Below are positions 37,577 through 49,867 of a stretch of 64,000 nt of DNA, piece after piece (positions within the stretch are counted from its first letter, which is position 1; every line of letters begins with the position of its first letter). A program made the translations under genes and the position numbers. The stretch spans positions 3,666,906 through 3,730,905 of the forward strand of contig NC_079417.1 of assembly GCF_026213295.1 (NCBI RefSeq), in the 5' to 3' direction. Below the pieces are notes generated by a model. That model was given only the letters and a program-made list of their open reading frames with translations, ran no database searches and was not told where the DNA came from. This stretch comes from Gadus chalcogrammus. Its lineage: Eukaryota; Chordata; Actinopteri; Gadiformes; Gadidae.

Positions 37577-40500
37577 GTCCCCGGGCGTCCGACGAACATC
37601 TCTCTCTCTCTCTCTCGCCCTCGCGGTCGTCGTGCTGCGAGACGAAGGAGGGACAGGGCCGGCATTAGCACAGGTACTGTTGTATAGCTCTTTTACTTTA
37701 TATATAAAGTAAAACAGTGGTACAATTCTGTACCACGCCGTGACACAGTGTAATATACTGTACTGCGCTGTAGAACTCGACAGCGAAATGTTTGCTATGC
37801 TGCACTATAGTACCACTAGTGTTGTGTAATGTCTGTTATTATTGCGCGACTATTGTGGTTCTATTGTGGTTCTTTCCCCCCTACCAAGAAGTATTTCTTG
37901 CTCTTAGGAGTGAACTCGGGATCCCAGTCCTCATTATGAGTTGCCGTGGCTGAGGGCTGGCTATGGACGCCGTTTCCATGGTGATTGCCCCCGTTCCAGC
38001 CCCGCCCCCGAACAGTGAACTGCTGCATTAAAGGAGGAGAAGAAGAAATGCAGACATCTTGAGAGGATCAACTGAATAGAAATCTGAATAGGATCCGTCT
38101 AAAGCAGTAGGCGAACTGAAAATTCTCCTTTCAAAAACAAATGGTTTAAAGAAAACATATTAATCAACTTACAAATCCTCCTTGTTGTTCCTCTCCCTCA
38201 GGGGGTTGAGAGATGTCTCTCTGGGCCAGGTGGGGCTTGCTGAAGTCCTGGTCAGCAGACCGGCTCTGGGAGGAAGAATGGGCCTTGTGCTTGGATACGG
38301 TCGAGGAGGATGAGGAAGAAGAGGAGGAACTGGAGCGAGAACGTTTCTTCTTCCTTTTCCTTGAAGGAGTGCAGAAAGAGAAGCTCTTTAACAGGCAGGA
38401 GGACCAAGGGGAGGGGTGACAGTTTAAACACCATGTTTCAAAGTGTTGAAATCGCTGGAACATACTTGGCTTTCTTGTGACGTTTGGAAGATTTTTCCGA
38501 ACTTTTCCCTTTGCTAGGGAGGGGTGCATCCCCTGTGCCCTTCTCCTTGTCCTGATCACAATCCTGCTCTCCGACGGAGATCTTTTTACGGCGCTCGATG
38601 TCCAAGCGAAGGTCGGACGGGTCACCTTTCATCGCTTTCTCTCCCCCGTCCTGAGCAAAACGAGACAGAAGAACGCGCTGTGGACTTCCAGTCTGCATAG
38701 AGGTGCACTCCAAGATACGTTTAGGGATTTGAGGGGGATGTTTGGAGACGTTTAGGAGGTGGTTAAGACTCGGAGTGTGAAGCTGGAAGAATCTCCCCAG
38801 GGCGCTAGACAACAAGCATGGACAGAGATGCTAGTTTGAGTTAGTTGCTTTTAACGTCGGCTTTGGTCAGTCTTTGGTTACCATGCACAATGATATCGGA
38901 AAGACAGTTAAATGGGAGAAGAGCCACGATTCATTTGGGGCTGCGGTTGATAAATTCTGTTCCTTATCTGGAGAAGAATAATACTTACTATGAACCTTCA
39001 GAGTCCTTCGAACAGCGTGGGCACGGGAGCAACTCTCGCTTCCATTATTGATCTCAAATTATGTGATTGATTAGCCTTGTAGCGCCCAGGTAGCCACTTT
39101 TTAAAGAACGTATGTGGAGGGGGTGCACAACTCACAACATACTCAATGAGTTTGACTCCCTTAGACTCTGTGCCATTGATGGCGGTCAAGTCAGCGGTCT
39201 ACAGACGTCTGGCTGGCTCAGCCCATCGTTCTGGGTGCTCTGTTTTCTCCCCATTTTATGCATCATATTGCAAAATATTTGGTCACCTTGTAACTGCCCT
39301 CCTCCGAGCTTTTCATGGCCTCAAAGAGATGAGAGTGTTTCTTAAAGGCACTCGGGGAAACATCTATTCTCCTGAATGGGGGGAAAGGAAAAGTTGATTA
39401 TTAACGCAGTCGGTACAATCAGAAGACGCAATCTTAGATAGAAAACGAACAAAGAAATGATTGAATGAACAAATGCATAGCTGAATCACCTGACCTCCAC
39501 CAACCACACCCCATCGACACACAAAGCCAAGTAGCTCTTTTTTTTTTTTATCAGGCGAGCGGGCAACACCGCCGCCTGACCTTTGACCTGGTAACCAGCC
39601 GAGGTGAGGTCACACCTCTCAGAGAGGTCGTAGGTCAAGCTACCTGTGTATTTCCGGACTCTTCCTCCTCCTCTCCCCTTGCTGGGCGGCGTTTCGCTGG
39701 TACGTCGCAAAGCGCTCGCTAAGACTTCCTCCTGATGACGGGAAGTACTGGGCTGCACGGAAGGTCAGGGGTCAGTTTAGCATTAGCCACTTAGCTTCAC
39801 AGGGTACTACTGGAGATTTACAGCAATGGGTATACGCAGTGATGCAGGTGGGGGGAAACAGTGTAGCATCATTTTGAACCAGAGGCCCTTGAGAGAGTCA
39901 AGCTCTTGAGAGAAGCTAATATCAAGGCCTTGAGCCTCTCTCAAGGCCTTGAATGACGAGTGCTTCATTTCTTTCTCAAGACCTGTATCTGGATGGGTCA
40001 TACAGATACAGGCCTTGAGGAAAAAAATTGTCACGTTGCATGCACAGAAGTGATCAACTAGTGAGAAGAAAAGAGAGTGAAGAGGAGAGATCATAAAGAA
40101 AGCGTAGGGGGGAGAGAGAGAGAGAGGGCGGGGCGAGGAGAGAGACGATTAGTGACGACCGGCAGGGCGAGTGAGAAGAGAGTGAAAACCGAGAGAGAAG
40201 CGAGAGCGCGGGGGGGAGTCAGCGCGGGGGGAGTCAGCGCGGGGGGTGACAGCGCGGGGGGGAGTCATCGCTCACCGTTGACGTGGTGTACGATGGTGAG
40301 GATGTGTTGGGTGAAGAGCTCCGAGGGGCTCCTCTGGACCTTGCTGGTGTCCACGTGTTGGAAGATGGAGCGAAACTCCTGCTCCTTCCTGCAGGACTGG
40401 ACCAGGTCCTGGGATAGCTGACGCTCCCCCGCCAACACATCCGACGAGCTGGGAGCAGATCTATTCATAGCAGTGCAGGGACAGCTCAAACACCTGGATC

Positions 40501-43500
40501 GCGGTCAAAACCACCTCAGGAGGCGGTGTATGCTGCAATTTGTCAATCTAGATCATTGGTTCTCAAAGTGCGGCCCGCGGGCCAGTGGCGGCCCGCGGAA
40601 TCATTCCTGGCGGCCCGCAATGACATACATACATACATCTTTTTTATTTTATTTATTATATCAATATTAATTTAAACAAAAATAAATGAATGCAAAGAGA
40701 AAAGTTGACTCTCTCTAGCTTTCAATTAAACCCTTTTACATTTGTTAGTTTTAATCCGACTGTACATTACTTTGAAAGGCTGAACCTCAGTTTCGTGATT
40801 TAGACCTCACTTGACCTCACTCCCGGAGGTCCACGGTGCAATGTTTTTTTTTAACACTGGGATGCTGGCGGCGTTTCCCGCCAATTTGTTTTTTCCTTTG
40901 GCGGCCCTCTGTCAAATTTTGGGTTCCTAAATTGGCCCTCAGTTGTCAAAACTCTTAGAACCCCTGATCTAGATGGACTAGCGAGAGGTTTTGGTCGAGA
41001 CAGAACCGCTCACAGCGAGTCACATGCTAGGCTCACACATCATGGAAGGGGGTGTTCTTGATGCTCACCTGGTCATCCGATCCCTCAGGAAGTCCATCAC
41101 AACGCTACACTTGGCCTCCCTGGAGCCAGAGGGGGAAGCCGCCGCCCCTTCCCCTCTGAGCATCTCCCGGGGGGCGGCGCTCTTGGCGGCGGGGGGGGAG
41201 GAGTCATGCGTCTCCGTCCTTGTGAACCTCCCGGGGTCTTTCTCCGGAGAGGAGAACCCCCCCGCGGGTCTGGCCCCCGCAGCGGCGGCGCCTGGGTCCT
41301 GGCCGCGGTACACCTGTATGAGGTCGGGGTGGTTCGGGGCCACGAACGGCCGGCGCCCGGCGCTCTCCCACTGACTGAGGCGCTCGGCGAACACGGCGAG
41401 CGCCGAGGTCTTCACCTTCGTCTTAGAGGGCTCCTCCCCTTTCTGGGGCTTGGCACGAGGCCCGCCCTCCTCCTCCTCCTCCGCCTCCACCTCCTCATCG
41501 TCCTCGTGAGCGTCCGTGCCGGACTGAAAGGGAGAAGCTTTTAAGAAGCTCCTCAGAGTCATTTCGGCGCTCGCTCGGCGCGGCGATGGGTTGGAGACGC
41601 AGCCGCCCGTCTTCCCGTTAGCCCCGCCCTCCAGAGGGACCTGACCGCTCGCCTCAGACCCTTTCTCCCGGCCCAGCCCGGACCCGTTACTCTGGTCCTC
41701 CAGGAACCTGAAAGTACCAAAGAATCGCACTTTAGGAGTCCAGGCACACATTTAACACAAGGACATATTATTATACCATGTGTATGAAGAGGCTTTCCAT
41801 CGCTTATTATTATAACAATAAACAAAGGATACTATACTATAAATGGCACTTAAGTATCTGAGCGACCGACTAAATAATATCTGGCACAGCATGTGATGCC
41901 AGGCGGTTGCGCAAATGGGCCAATCTAGTATTTATTGGTCTTTTTCTTCCTCGTATTTGAGTCTGTTATGACGACCGCCACATGTTCCCAGAGGGCGAAT
42001 GGGGAAGGAAAATACAGAAAATGTGTGGTTTGAGAATGAAACGTGAGCTAGACTTCTTAGCGGCAAATGAAAGAACAAGAAACCATGTGAAAACAATTAG
42101 GTCGAAAACTATCCTCAAAAACACTTTTCAGTACGAGTTTGTTCAGGATTAAAATAGATGAAAGTCTTACTTTCTAAAGGCAGCAGGGATGTTGGAACTA
42201 CCTCCATCCAGGTTGTTCTTTTTAGAGAAGATTCCAAAACCAGAAATAACGGCTTTGGTGTTTTTTTGAGGTGGGCTTTTGTTTTCCACTCCCTGCCAGG
42301 AGGGGGCGCCGCTGTTCACCCCACTGGCTGTGATTTTGTGGGCAGGGCTGGACTGGTCAGCAGACGTCAGAGTCATCTGACCGTCATCAGCAGAACTTTC
42401 TGGTGGATTACACTTCTTCACTACAGAGCTACAGACACTCAAACTCCGCCACTTCCCTGCAATAGCGCCATCTTTATTAACTCCTCCTCCCACCTCCTCC
42501 TCTTCCTCCTCCTCCTCCTCCTCCTCTTCTCCAGCCTCCTTGGAGGCCAGCAGCTCCTCCTTGCCATTGCTTGAGAGGATCTTATTGGCCGACTCAGAGG
42601 TGGCGTTCTGTTTTGGGGAGCAAGGGGAGTGAGAGGAGGAGGAGCGAGCTGAGCGTCTGGACTTGGGGGAGGAGGAGGAGTGGTCTGAGCGGGGGACGGC
42701 CCTCGGGGGGGTCACGCCCGGGCGTTTACGGGGGCTGGCAGAGCGCCCCCGGGGGTACTGCTGCTGCTGTTGCGGCGGCTGCTGCTGCTGCTGCTGCTGC
42801 TGCTGATGCTGCTGCTGCTGATGCCACTGGGGGTGGGGGTACTGCTGTCTCTGCGGCGGACATTGTCTGAAGTTCCTCCAGTTGTTGCGGAAGTTGTGGT
42901 GGTTGTAGCCCCAGCCGCCGCCGCCTCCTCCTCCTCCGCCCCCCCGCTGGAATCGCCCGCGGGGGAAGAAGCCCCGTCCTCGGCCCCTGAAGTTGAAGGG
43001 CCTCTGGAAGCCACGGTGTTGGTACCCCCGGGCCTCGCGGGGCCCCGGGCCCCGGGCCTGGTGGTCCTTGGCGTACTTCCGCTCGCGGGGCTTGGAGGAG
43101 GGGGATCGGGACCTGGAGCGAGACCGGGATCTGGAGCTGAGGAGAGAGGAAGAAGGGAAAAACTTCGGAAAGGCGCCCAATGCATCCCGACCGGGTGCTG
43201 TTTGTGCGGGTGACCATGACCGTTGGGTTGAGGTCTCACTTGTGGTCCCCTGATATGCGTATTGGGTCCTGCCAGGATAGCTAATATCAGATAGCAGATA
43301 TAGCTTATAAATCAGGAACGTCCTGTCTGTAAATCAGCCAGGACGGTCTGTGAATCAGCCAGGGAAGTCCTGCCTGATTTATAAGCTATGTATATTAGCT
43401 TATAAAAATGCAGATGTCGAGGGAAGGTCTGTCAATATGAACAGACTGAATAATGATTGACTTAGCCACAAACTATTACTTTTGGGATGTGACCAAATCC

Positions 43501-46190
43501 AGTGGGACACTCATATTACAGCCAGATTTTGGATTAAAACGATGTGTGGGGGAAGCAGATCCATGAACAATAAGAGGTTTGGGATGCAGGGGGAGGGTTG
43601 AGGAACCACTGGGACCATTACATGGTAGAAAGGAATCACAAGTTATGTTCAACACATGGTGATGCATCAGCAGTATATGTTGTCAGAAAGTGAGTTTTTT
43701 TCACTTCACACATGATAAAATGCAGCAACTGTAATATGAAATACAGATAATAGAATGTGTACAAAGGAGATCTAAAAACGATTTAGTTAATTTTTTTGGT
43801 TTAATCATTAAAGATTCCTCATTTCTTTTCACATTTCAACAAGATGAGTGTATTAATGATGAATAATAATTATATATAAATAATAAATAAGAATAAATCA
43901 AGGGACCTCTGGTCAACAAAGGAAAATCAAAAACAATAAGACCCCTTCAATGTCCAGCTCGACCATAACAAAAGACACTGAACTTTTCCTGAGTGGTACT
44001 GAGATTAAACTAAAGTTCAGAAGGTAGAAGTCTAAATTTCCTAATGAACGTAACTTGCATGTGCTAATAAAGAGTGTCACCTGCTGGCTAATTGGTGAGT
44101 TGCACAAAAACACAGACTAAAGAATAAAAACACCTGATAGACGAGTAATGTTGCACTAGGTTCAAAGACTTGCACAGTGACGGAAGGATAAGAAATCGTC
44201 AAATTGTCACGGATGTTACCAAGTAGAAACGATTAAAAAAGAATTACAATCATGGGCTAAAATGAACCAATCATCCCAGTTCTGACCACATGATGTCACT
44301 GGCGCATCGCTGGAAATTATTTCAAAGCTCACTCAAGTTTAATGCCATTCCATCTCTATGGACTATACATGAGTCAGGGTCGCCGGGTTCTCCACAGCAT
44401 TTTTTAAGTTCTATTTAAAGTTCTATTTTGAGTTTTTATTCGACCATCAAAAACAAGCGTTGCGTTATGCAGGTCTACCACTGAACTCGCTGCGTTTACA
44501 CAACATGCATCATGCTTCCTTAATGACCGATACTTTCCGTTTCCATTGACACTGATTTAATTTCAGTCTACTGATTTCCAACCTAAAACTATTTAAATTA
44601 ATAAAATGCAATTCAAAATTACCTGCATCCAGTCTTAGTTTAAGACCGACATCTCAATAGCCTACTATTTGAGGACAAGAGGAACATAGGCTATGTAATT
44701 CGGAACACTGTCTGAAATGAAAAATATCCACTTTGTAAAATACTAGCATATTTGCCACGTAAATAAAACGAAAAGGCGTGGAAAACTCACCGGGCACGTT
44801 TTTTCATCGGAATAAAGAGGGTTTAAAGACAGCAGCGCATCGAAACGCACGTCGGAGTGAGATCTGAGAGCGAGTCTGCTGAGTACCAGTAGCCCGTCCT
44901 GTGGTCACATGGGCCGGGAGGAGAAAGCTCAGCCTTCCGCTACCACAACGCCAAGGTGCCGGTGCCAACTACACACACAGCCAAGACTGAAGCGCCAACC
45001 AGACATTATAGAGGTATGATAGTGTTGAACGGGAATATAACTAAGAACTAAAGCTAGAAATATCCGGAGAGATACAAAAAACGTTCAACAAACATATCTA
45101 GCAGCCGCCTCAGGCTGTTACCACTGATGGTATTATTTAGAGGCGTTTTACACACGGATCTGTATTTAGACCTGCTGTAACTTGGTCCTATCAAATTGAC
45201 GGGCTAAAAATCGGAACTGTTCTCCCTCTTTCATTGAGTAAAGTATCTTCTATAAACGTAATGTAGTTTGTGAAAATATGTGGTATGAATTAGGCTACTT
45301 AATAAATGTATTATTTCTACTTAGTGAGAGTTTGTGTTACTGAGGTGAGAGCAGAATATTTGAAGATCAATCAGGAACCGTGAGTCATCAAGTTATAAGA
45401 ATATCCTTGAGAATGTTTGTTTAAGTGGGTGTGTTTTCATGTGGGTGGGTGTGTGTGTGGAGAGTGCATCGGTGTGTGTTTGTGTGCTTTTGATTAAACC
45501 ACAGTGCACCAGTAGTTCAGTAGTAGTGACGGTACACCGGTATACCAGTACTGCAGTCGAGACAGTGAAACCAGTCGCTTCTCTGGGAGTGAGTGATCAC
45601 GGCCAGTGGAAGATATCCACGCCAATAAATTTCCATTCGGCCTCCAAAGAAAACCAACAGATTATCTTAAAAATATATTTCCGTGCGTCATCGAGTTCTT
45701 AGCCCCTTATAGAACACAAGGCAGTGAAAAAATCACACTAAACAAAATAAGTGAATCGAGCTACAAAGACCAGATGAGCTCCGTCTCCTGACTTGAGTTC
45801 TGCTGCGCAACACAGAGACAAACTCATACATGGTCAGAGATACACAATGAAGAGGAGACTGGAAACCACAACACATGACACACACAAAAACACAACACAA
45901 CAGAGCGCAACGTACCACAATCAGTTCAAAGCAACACAACTAGACAAGACAACAGCAGATCGCACAACCAATCACGAACACCAAAAGGCCTGAGGCCACG
46001 AATTGTTCTTCGACCTCTGGTTCCTCGGACCCACCCACCTGTAGTGATGCTTCCTCCCCCGAGACCTGGAGGGACTCCTGGACCGTGAGGTGGAACGGGA
46101 CCTGGAACGAGACCTTGAACGGGATCTCTGGCTTGACCTGGAGCGAGACCGTGAGCAGGACTTGGATTCTGATCTGGTGGTTTTTGACAT
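37401..46190 (-). CDS. thrap3: Thyroid hormone receptor-associated protein 3 (TRAP150)
   Basis: Ten coding exons (5' to 3'): 46039-46190, 42171-43136, 41069-41707, 40276-40448, 39644-39752, 39287-39371, 38466-38650, 38173-38359, 37885-38022, 37401-37634. All phases agree; total 955 aa, the length I recall for human THRAP3. Residues 1-65 are Arg/Ser-rich ([11 protein letters not shown]...). [13 protein letters not shown] at about 102-114 is a family motif. The conserved core holds [11 protein letters not shown] and [17 protein letters not shown] (about 610-643), then [27 protein letters not shown] and [11 protein letters not shown]. The C-terminus has [25 protein letters not shown] and a Gly-rich tail. 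THRAP3 is a nuclear-speckle protein, related to BCLAF1, acting in pre-mRNA splicing, mRNA decay and transcription co-activation. Poly-Gln, poly-Glu, poly-Ser and poly-Gly runs come from in-frame trinucleotide repeats. The exon 10 acceptor is a CAGCAG tandem. A leader exon should lie above 46192. Confidence 0.95.
40207..40268. repeat. G-rich 15-16 bp tandem repeat at a thrap3 splice donor
   Basis: GCGCGGGGGGAGTCA repeats four times with slight length changes, ending within 10 bp of the donor of thrap3 exon 5 (40270-40275). The transcript strand is C-rich. Confidence 0.9.
40554..40966. mobile_element. hAT-type MITE (non-autonomous)
   Basis: The ends CATTGGTTCTCAAAGTGCGG and TTAGAACCCCTG are typical hAT (Charlie-like) termini, and the element is flanked by a perfect 8-bp target-site duplication, ATCTAGAT at 40546-40553 and 40967-40974. 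The 413-bp body has no coding capacity. It lies in the thrap3 intron between exons 4 and 5. Confidence 0.92.
43279..43400. repeat. Nested inverted repeat in a thrap3 intron
   Basis: Outer arms AGCTAATAT / ATATTAGCT and inner 17-bp arms ATAGCTTATAAATCAGG (43300-43316) / CCTGATTTATAAGCTAT (43373-43389) enclose two direct copies of AATCAGCCAGG. It lies 140 bp upstream of thrap3 exon 3 and could be a small MITE or a strong intronic hairpin. Confidence 0.8.
44791..44807 (-). CDS. thrap3: Candidate alternative first coding exon of thrap3
   Basis: Within the first coding intron, minus-strand ATGAAAAAACGTGCCCG is followed by the strong donor GTGAGT (44785-44790). It ends in phase 2, exactly the phase needed by thrap3 exon 3, and joining would read MKKRA-R-SRSRSR, continuing the basic/RS character. 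An in-frame TAA lies 18 bp upstream, so the ATG is a true potential start. About 200 bp upstream is CpG-containing, with an E-box-like CATGTGAC and no repeats. The product would be about 910 aa and would lack the first 50 RS-rich residues. This is an inference from phase and splice-site strength. Confidence 0.45.
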
Positions 46191-46192
46191 CA

Positions 46193-48240
46193 CTGCGGAG
46201 AGGGGGCCTTGTCAAGCTGAAAGACAACCAGGAGATTGGAAGGTGAGGCTTCTGACCAGAGTCATACTACACCAGGAAGGATCCGGCACATCGATCAAAG
46301 TAATAGTAGTGATTGCAGTAGTAATCGCAGTCGTAATCGTAGTAGTGGTAGTAGTGGTGGTAGTAGTAGTAGTAGAAGTAGAAGTAGCAGCACCAGAAAC
46401 TGAGGAAGCTGTACCTGACCTACTTCTTCCTGTATCCACCGAAACTAACTATCTGAATCCAATTGCCTGTATCTACTTGTATCTACTGTATGTGTATATG
46501 TCTGTATCTATCTTTAACTTTGTGTAACCATCTGAAAGTAACCACCCACAACTCACTACCTGTTTCTACCTTTATCTACCTGTAACTATCCGTTACTACT
46601 TCTATCTACCTGTGTATGTCTGTAACCACCTGTATCTGCCACCTGTAACCATTTATATCAATCTTTAACTACCTGTATTTACCAGTATTATCCTGTATCG
46701 ACTACATTTGACTAACTCTATCTACAGTTAGATAGTAGAAGTACTGTACTTTATCTAACTGTAAATACTTATATGTAACCTGTTTATATACCAATCTGCT
46801 CAGTTACATATAGGGCAGAATTAGTCTTGCTCAGGTCAACTTTAATTTAACCATATACAGTTCATGGGTTATTGGATGTGGTCCACATTTGGACCACATC
46901 CCCTAACCCTGAGACCACAAAGAACGTCAAAACCCCTGGGACCCAGACGGGAGAAGAAGAACCTGTGGGCCGGACATTTTCCCAGTGCAGTTGAAACAAG
47001 TTGTACATATGCTTATTACTCATGATTATTCAAATATTCACATTTCTTGGTGTTAACGTGCTTTGAGCGATCCTTCATGAATATCGAACTGTAAACGGTT
47101 ATCTGTATTTGTCATCTGGTTACCGGCCCTGCTCACATTAGTCTGCTCCATGAACGCATGTAAACAATGTCGGCGTGAATAACACGATATCTCCAGAGAT
47201 CTCCTCACCACGTTTCAGATACTAAGCCGAGAGGATGAAATTTGATTGTTCTCTCTTGATTTTGAGATGGGAAATTCGTATTCACAGCAGACAGTACAGA
47301 ACAGTAATGTAATTTGACATAAAAAAATAAAAATCCTCAAGAGGAGAACTAGGAGAGAACTTGATCAATCCCAGACCGGAATTTTTGGGTGTCCCATCAG
47401 TCACATCCTCTGACACTATTCTTCTCTCTACGATTCGACCCAGACTAGACGAGACTAGACCGGACACATTTATTTCACGAATATCTGCACCGAGTTAAAG
47501 TATGACAATTGATGGTCACGGCATCTATAGTTCCTCTGACGAGAGGAACCAACATCAGAGGACATGCTAAGCGTAGAGAACACATGGTGGTCCCACTGTG
47601 TATTCAGGCTACTATTTTGGAGCGTATTGAAATGAATCCGTCCTTCCCCCTCCTCCTCCTCCACCTCCTCCTCCACCTCCATCTCCTCATTCCAGCTGGC
47701 TTGTTGTGTTTGGCTCCAGAAGAATAATTTCCTGAGGACTTCTCCTTCATTGAAACAGATTTTCTGCTTACAGAGGGGTTTCGTGAAGCACGGGGCAAAG
47801 TAAATAAAAGTTCCCTCGCCACACAGTCGGGCATTATATAAGCAGTGTTGTTAGGAAGACTATTGTATTGCTCTCATCTGCCATTTGTTAAGGTAGTCGT
47901 TAAAAACTTTAAAATGCCAAAAGTACATTAGAAGAGACTGAAAAGTACATCTTTAGACACTTTTATTGGCTCTTAAAGGCAGCTTTGGGTGAAACAAAGT
48001 TGAACTACACTGAGAGAATAGACATTGAGTAATGCAATAAAAATGTTACAGCACAAAACTATATATGAAGTAATGCTAACTAAACACCGGAGATTGGTTC
48101 AGATGCATTTAGCTGCTAACCAAGAAAATTGTAACATTGCGAACTGGTAGCTAACTAGCAAGCGGCAGCTGCTATCAAGCCTCCCTAATCACTGTGATGG
48201 AGTCTATAAAAAACAAGGCGGCCTTATTCTGTAATCATTC
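46193..48240. other. Upstream flank of thrap3, no gene recognised
   Basis: Contains a (TAC/GTA)n-like trinucleotide patch at about 46310-46385 and a degenerate ACCTGTATCTACC repeat at about 46440-46760. The 5' leader exon and promoter of thrap3 should lie here or further right; I cannot place them. Confidence 0.4.
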
Positions 48241-48255
48241 TCTACTTGGGTTACA

Positions 48256-48524
<269 letters not shown>

Positions 48525-48752
48525 AGTGATGGAGCTTAAGAAACAGCTGCTCTCTGCCTCCTGTTTGTTTGACGCCATCCAATGACGCTGATGTCATGGA
48601 CTCCATTAGCATCAAGCTAACATCCCCTGCACTAGCATGCGGCTAACCCTCATTACAATTAGCTTTACTCTCACATCACCAGAACTAGCATCCAGGTAAC
48701 TCCCATCACCTGTAGCAGCACATCGCCAGAGCCAGCATCCAGACGACATCCC

Positions 48753-49605
48753 ATCATCTCCACTAGCATCTCACTAAGGCCGAACCCAATCATCTCCACT
48801 AGCATCTCACTAAGGCCGAACCCAATCATCTCCACTAGCATCTCACTAAGGCCGAACCCAATCATCTCCACTAGCATCTCACTAAGGCTGAACCCAATCA
48901 TCTCCACTAGCATCTCACTAAGGCTGAACCCAATCATCTCCACTAGCATCTCACTAAGGCCGAACCCAATCATCTCCACTAGCATCTCACTAAGGCCGAA
49001 CCCAATCATCTCCATTAGCATCTCACTAACGCTGAACCCAATCATCTCCACTAGCATCTCACTAAGGCTGAACCCAATCATCTCCACTAGCATCTCACTA
49101 AGGCCGAACCCAATCATCTCCACTAGCATCTCACTAAGGCCGAACCCAATCATCTCCACTAGCATCTCACTAAGGCCGAACCCAATCATCTCCACTAGCA
49201 TCTCACTAAGGCCGAACCCAATCATCTCCACTAGCATCTCACTAAGGCTGAACCCAATCATCTCCACTAGCATCTCACTAAGGCTGAACCCAATCATCTC
49301 CACTAGCATCTCACTAAGGCTGAACCCAATCATCTCCACTAGCATCTCACTAACGCTGAACCCAATCATCTCCACTAGCATCTCACTGAGGCCGAACCCA
49401 ATCATCTCCACTAGCATCTCACTAAGGCCGAACCCAATCATCTCCACTAGCATCTCACTAAGGCTTAACCCAATCATCTCCACTAGCATCTCACTAAGGC
49501 CGAACCCAATCATCTCCACTAGCATCTCACTAACGCTAAACCCAATCATCTCCACTAGCATCTCACTAAGGCTGAACCCCAACATCTACACTAGCATCTC
49601 ACTAA
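48753..49605. repeat. 36-bp minisatellite, about 23 copies
   Basis: The unit is ATCATCTCCACTAGCATCTC plus ACTAAGGCCGAACCCA. Variants differ mainly at GCC/GCT and AAGG/AACG. As 36 is divisible by three, the minus strand stays open for 304 codons as a 12-residue repeat (GFGLSEMLVEMI). Flanking diverged units with no open frame, the absence of splice context and the absence of any known homologue argue against a gene. Confidence 0.95.
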
Positions 49606-49867
49606 CTCAACAATCAATTACCGTCACAAGCATCTTGCTAACATCGCCTCCACTAGCATACAGACTAGCATTCCACAGAGACAGCTGGAATCCCACTTGC
49701 TTTCTTCATGCCACACTGAGTACATGTACAAACACACACACACACACACACAAACTTCCCCGTCCCTCTGCCACGCTGCTACACCAACTGTCATCATTGG
49801 CTGGCAGCCCTGCGCAGCGTCTGTTAGCACCGCTATCCCTCGAGAGATTTCACACAACTATCCTAAA

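Noticed and set aside
37416..37712. Plus-strand Ala-rich frame and minus-strand Arg-rich frame over the thrap3 last exon
   Set aside because: Alternative readings of the GCC repeat; the Gly-rich frame matches the thrap3 C-terminus and joins exon 10 in phase.
42712..43253. Additional open frames on both strands over thrap3 exon 3
   Set aside because: Shadow frames of GC-rich coding sequence; the thrap3 frame is supported by protein family motifs and splice phase.
48671..49585. 304-codon minus-strand open frame as a repeat protein gene
   Set aside because: It lies wholly within a 36-bp minisatellite; the frame persists because the unit length is a multiple of three. Kept only as a low-priority observation.
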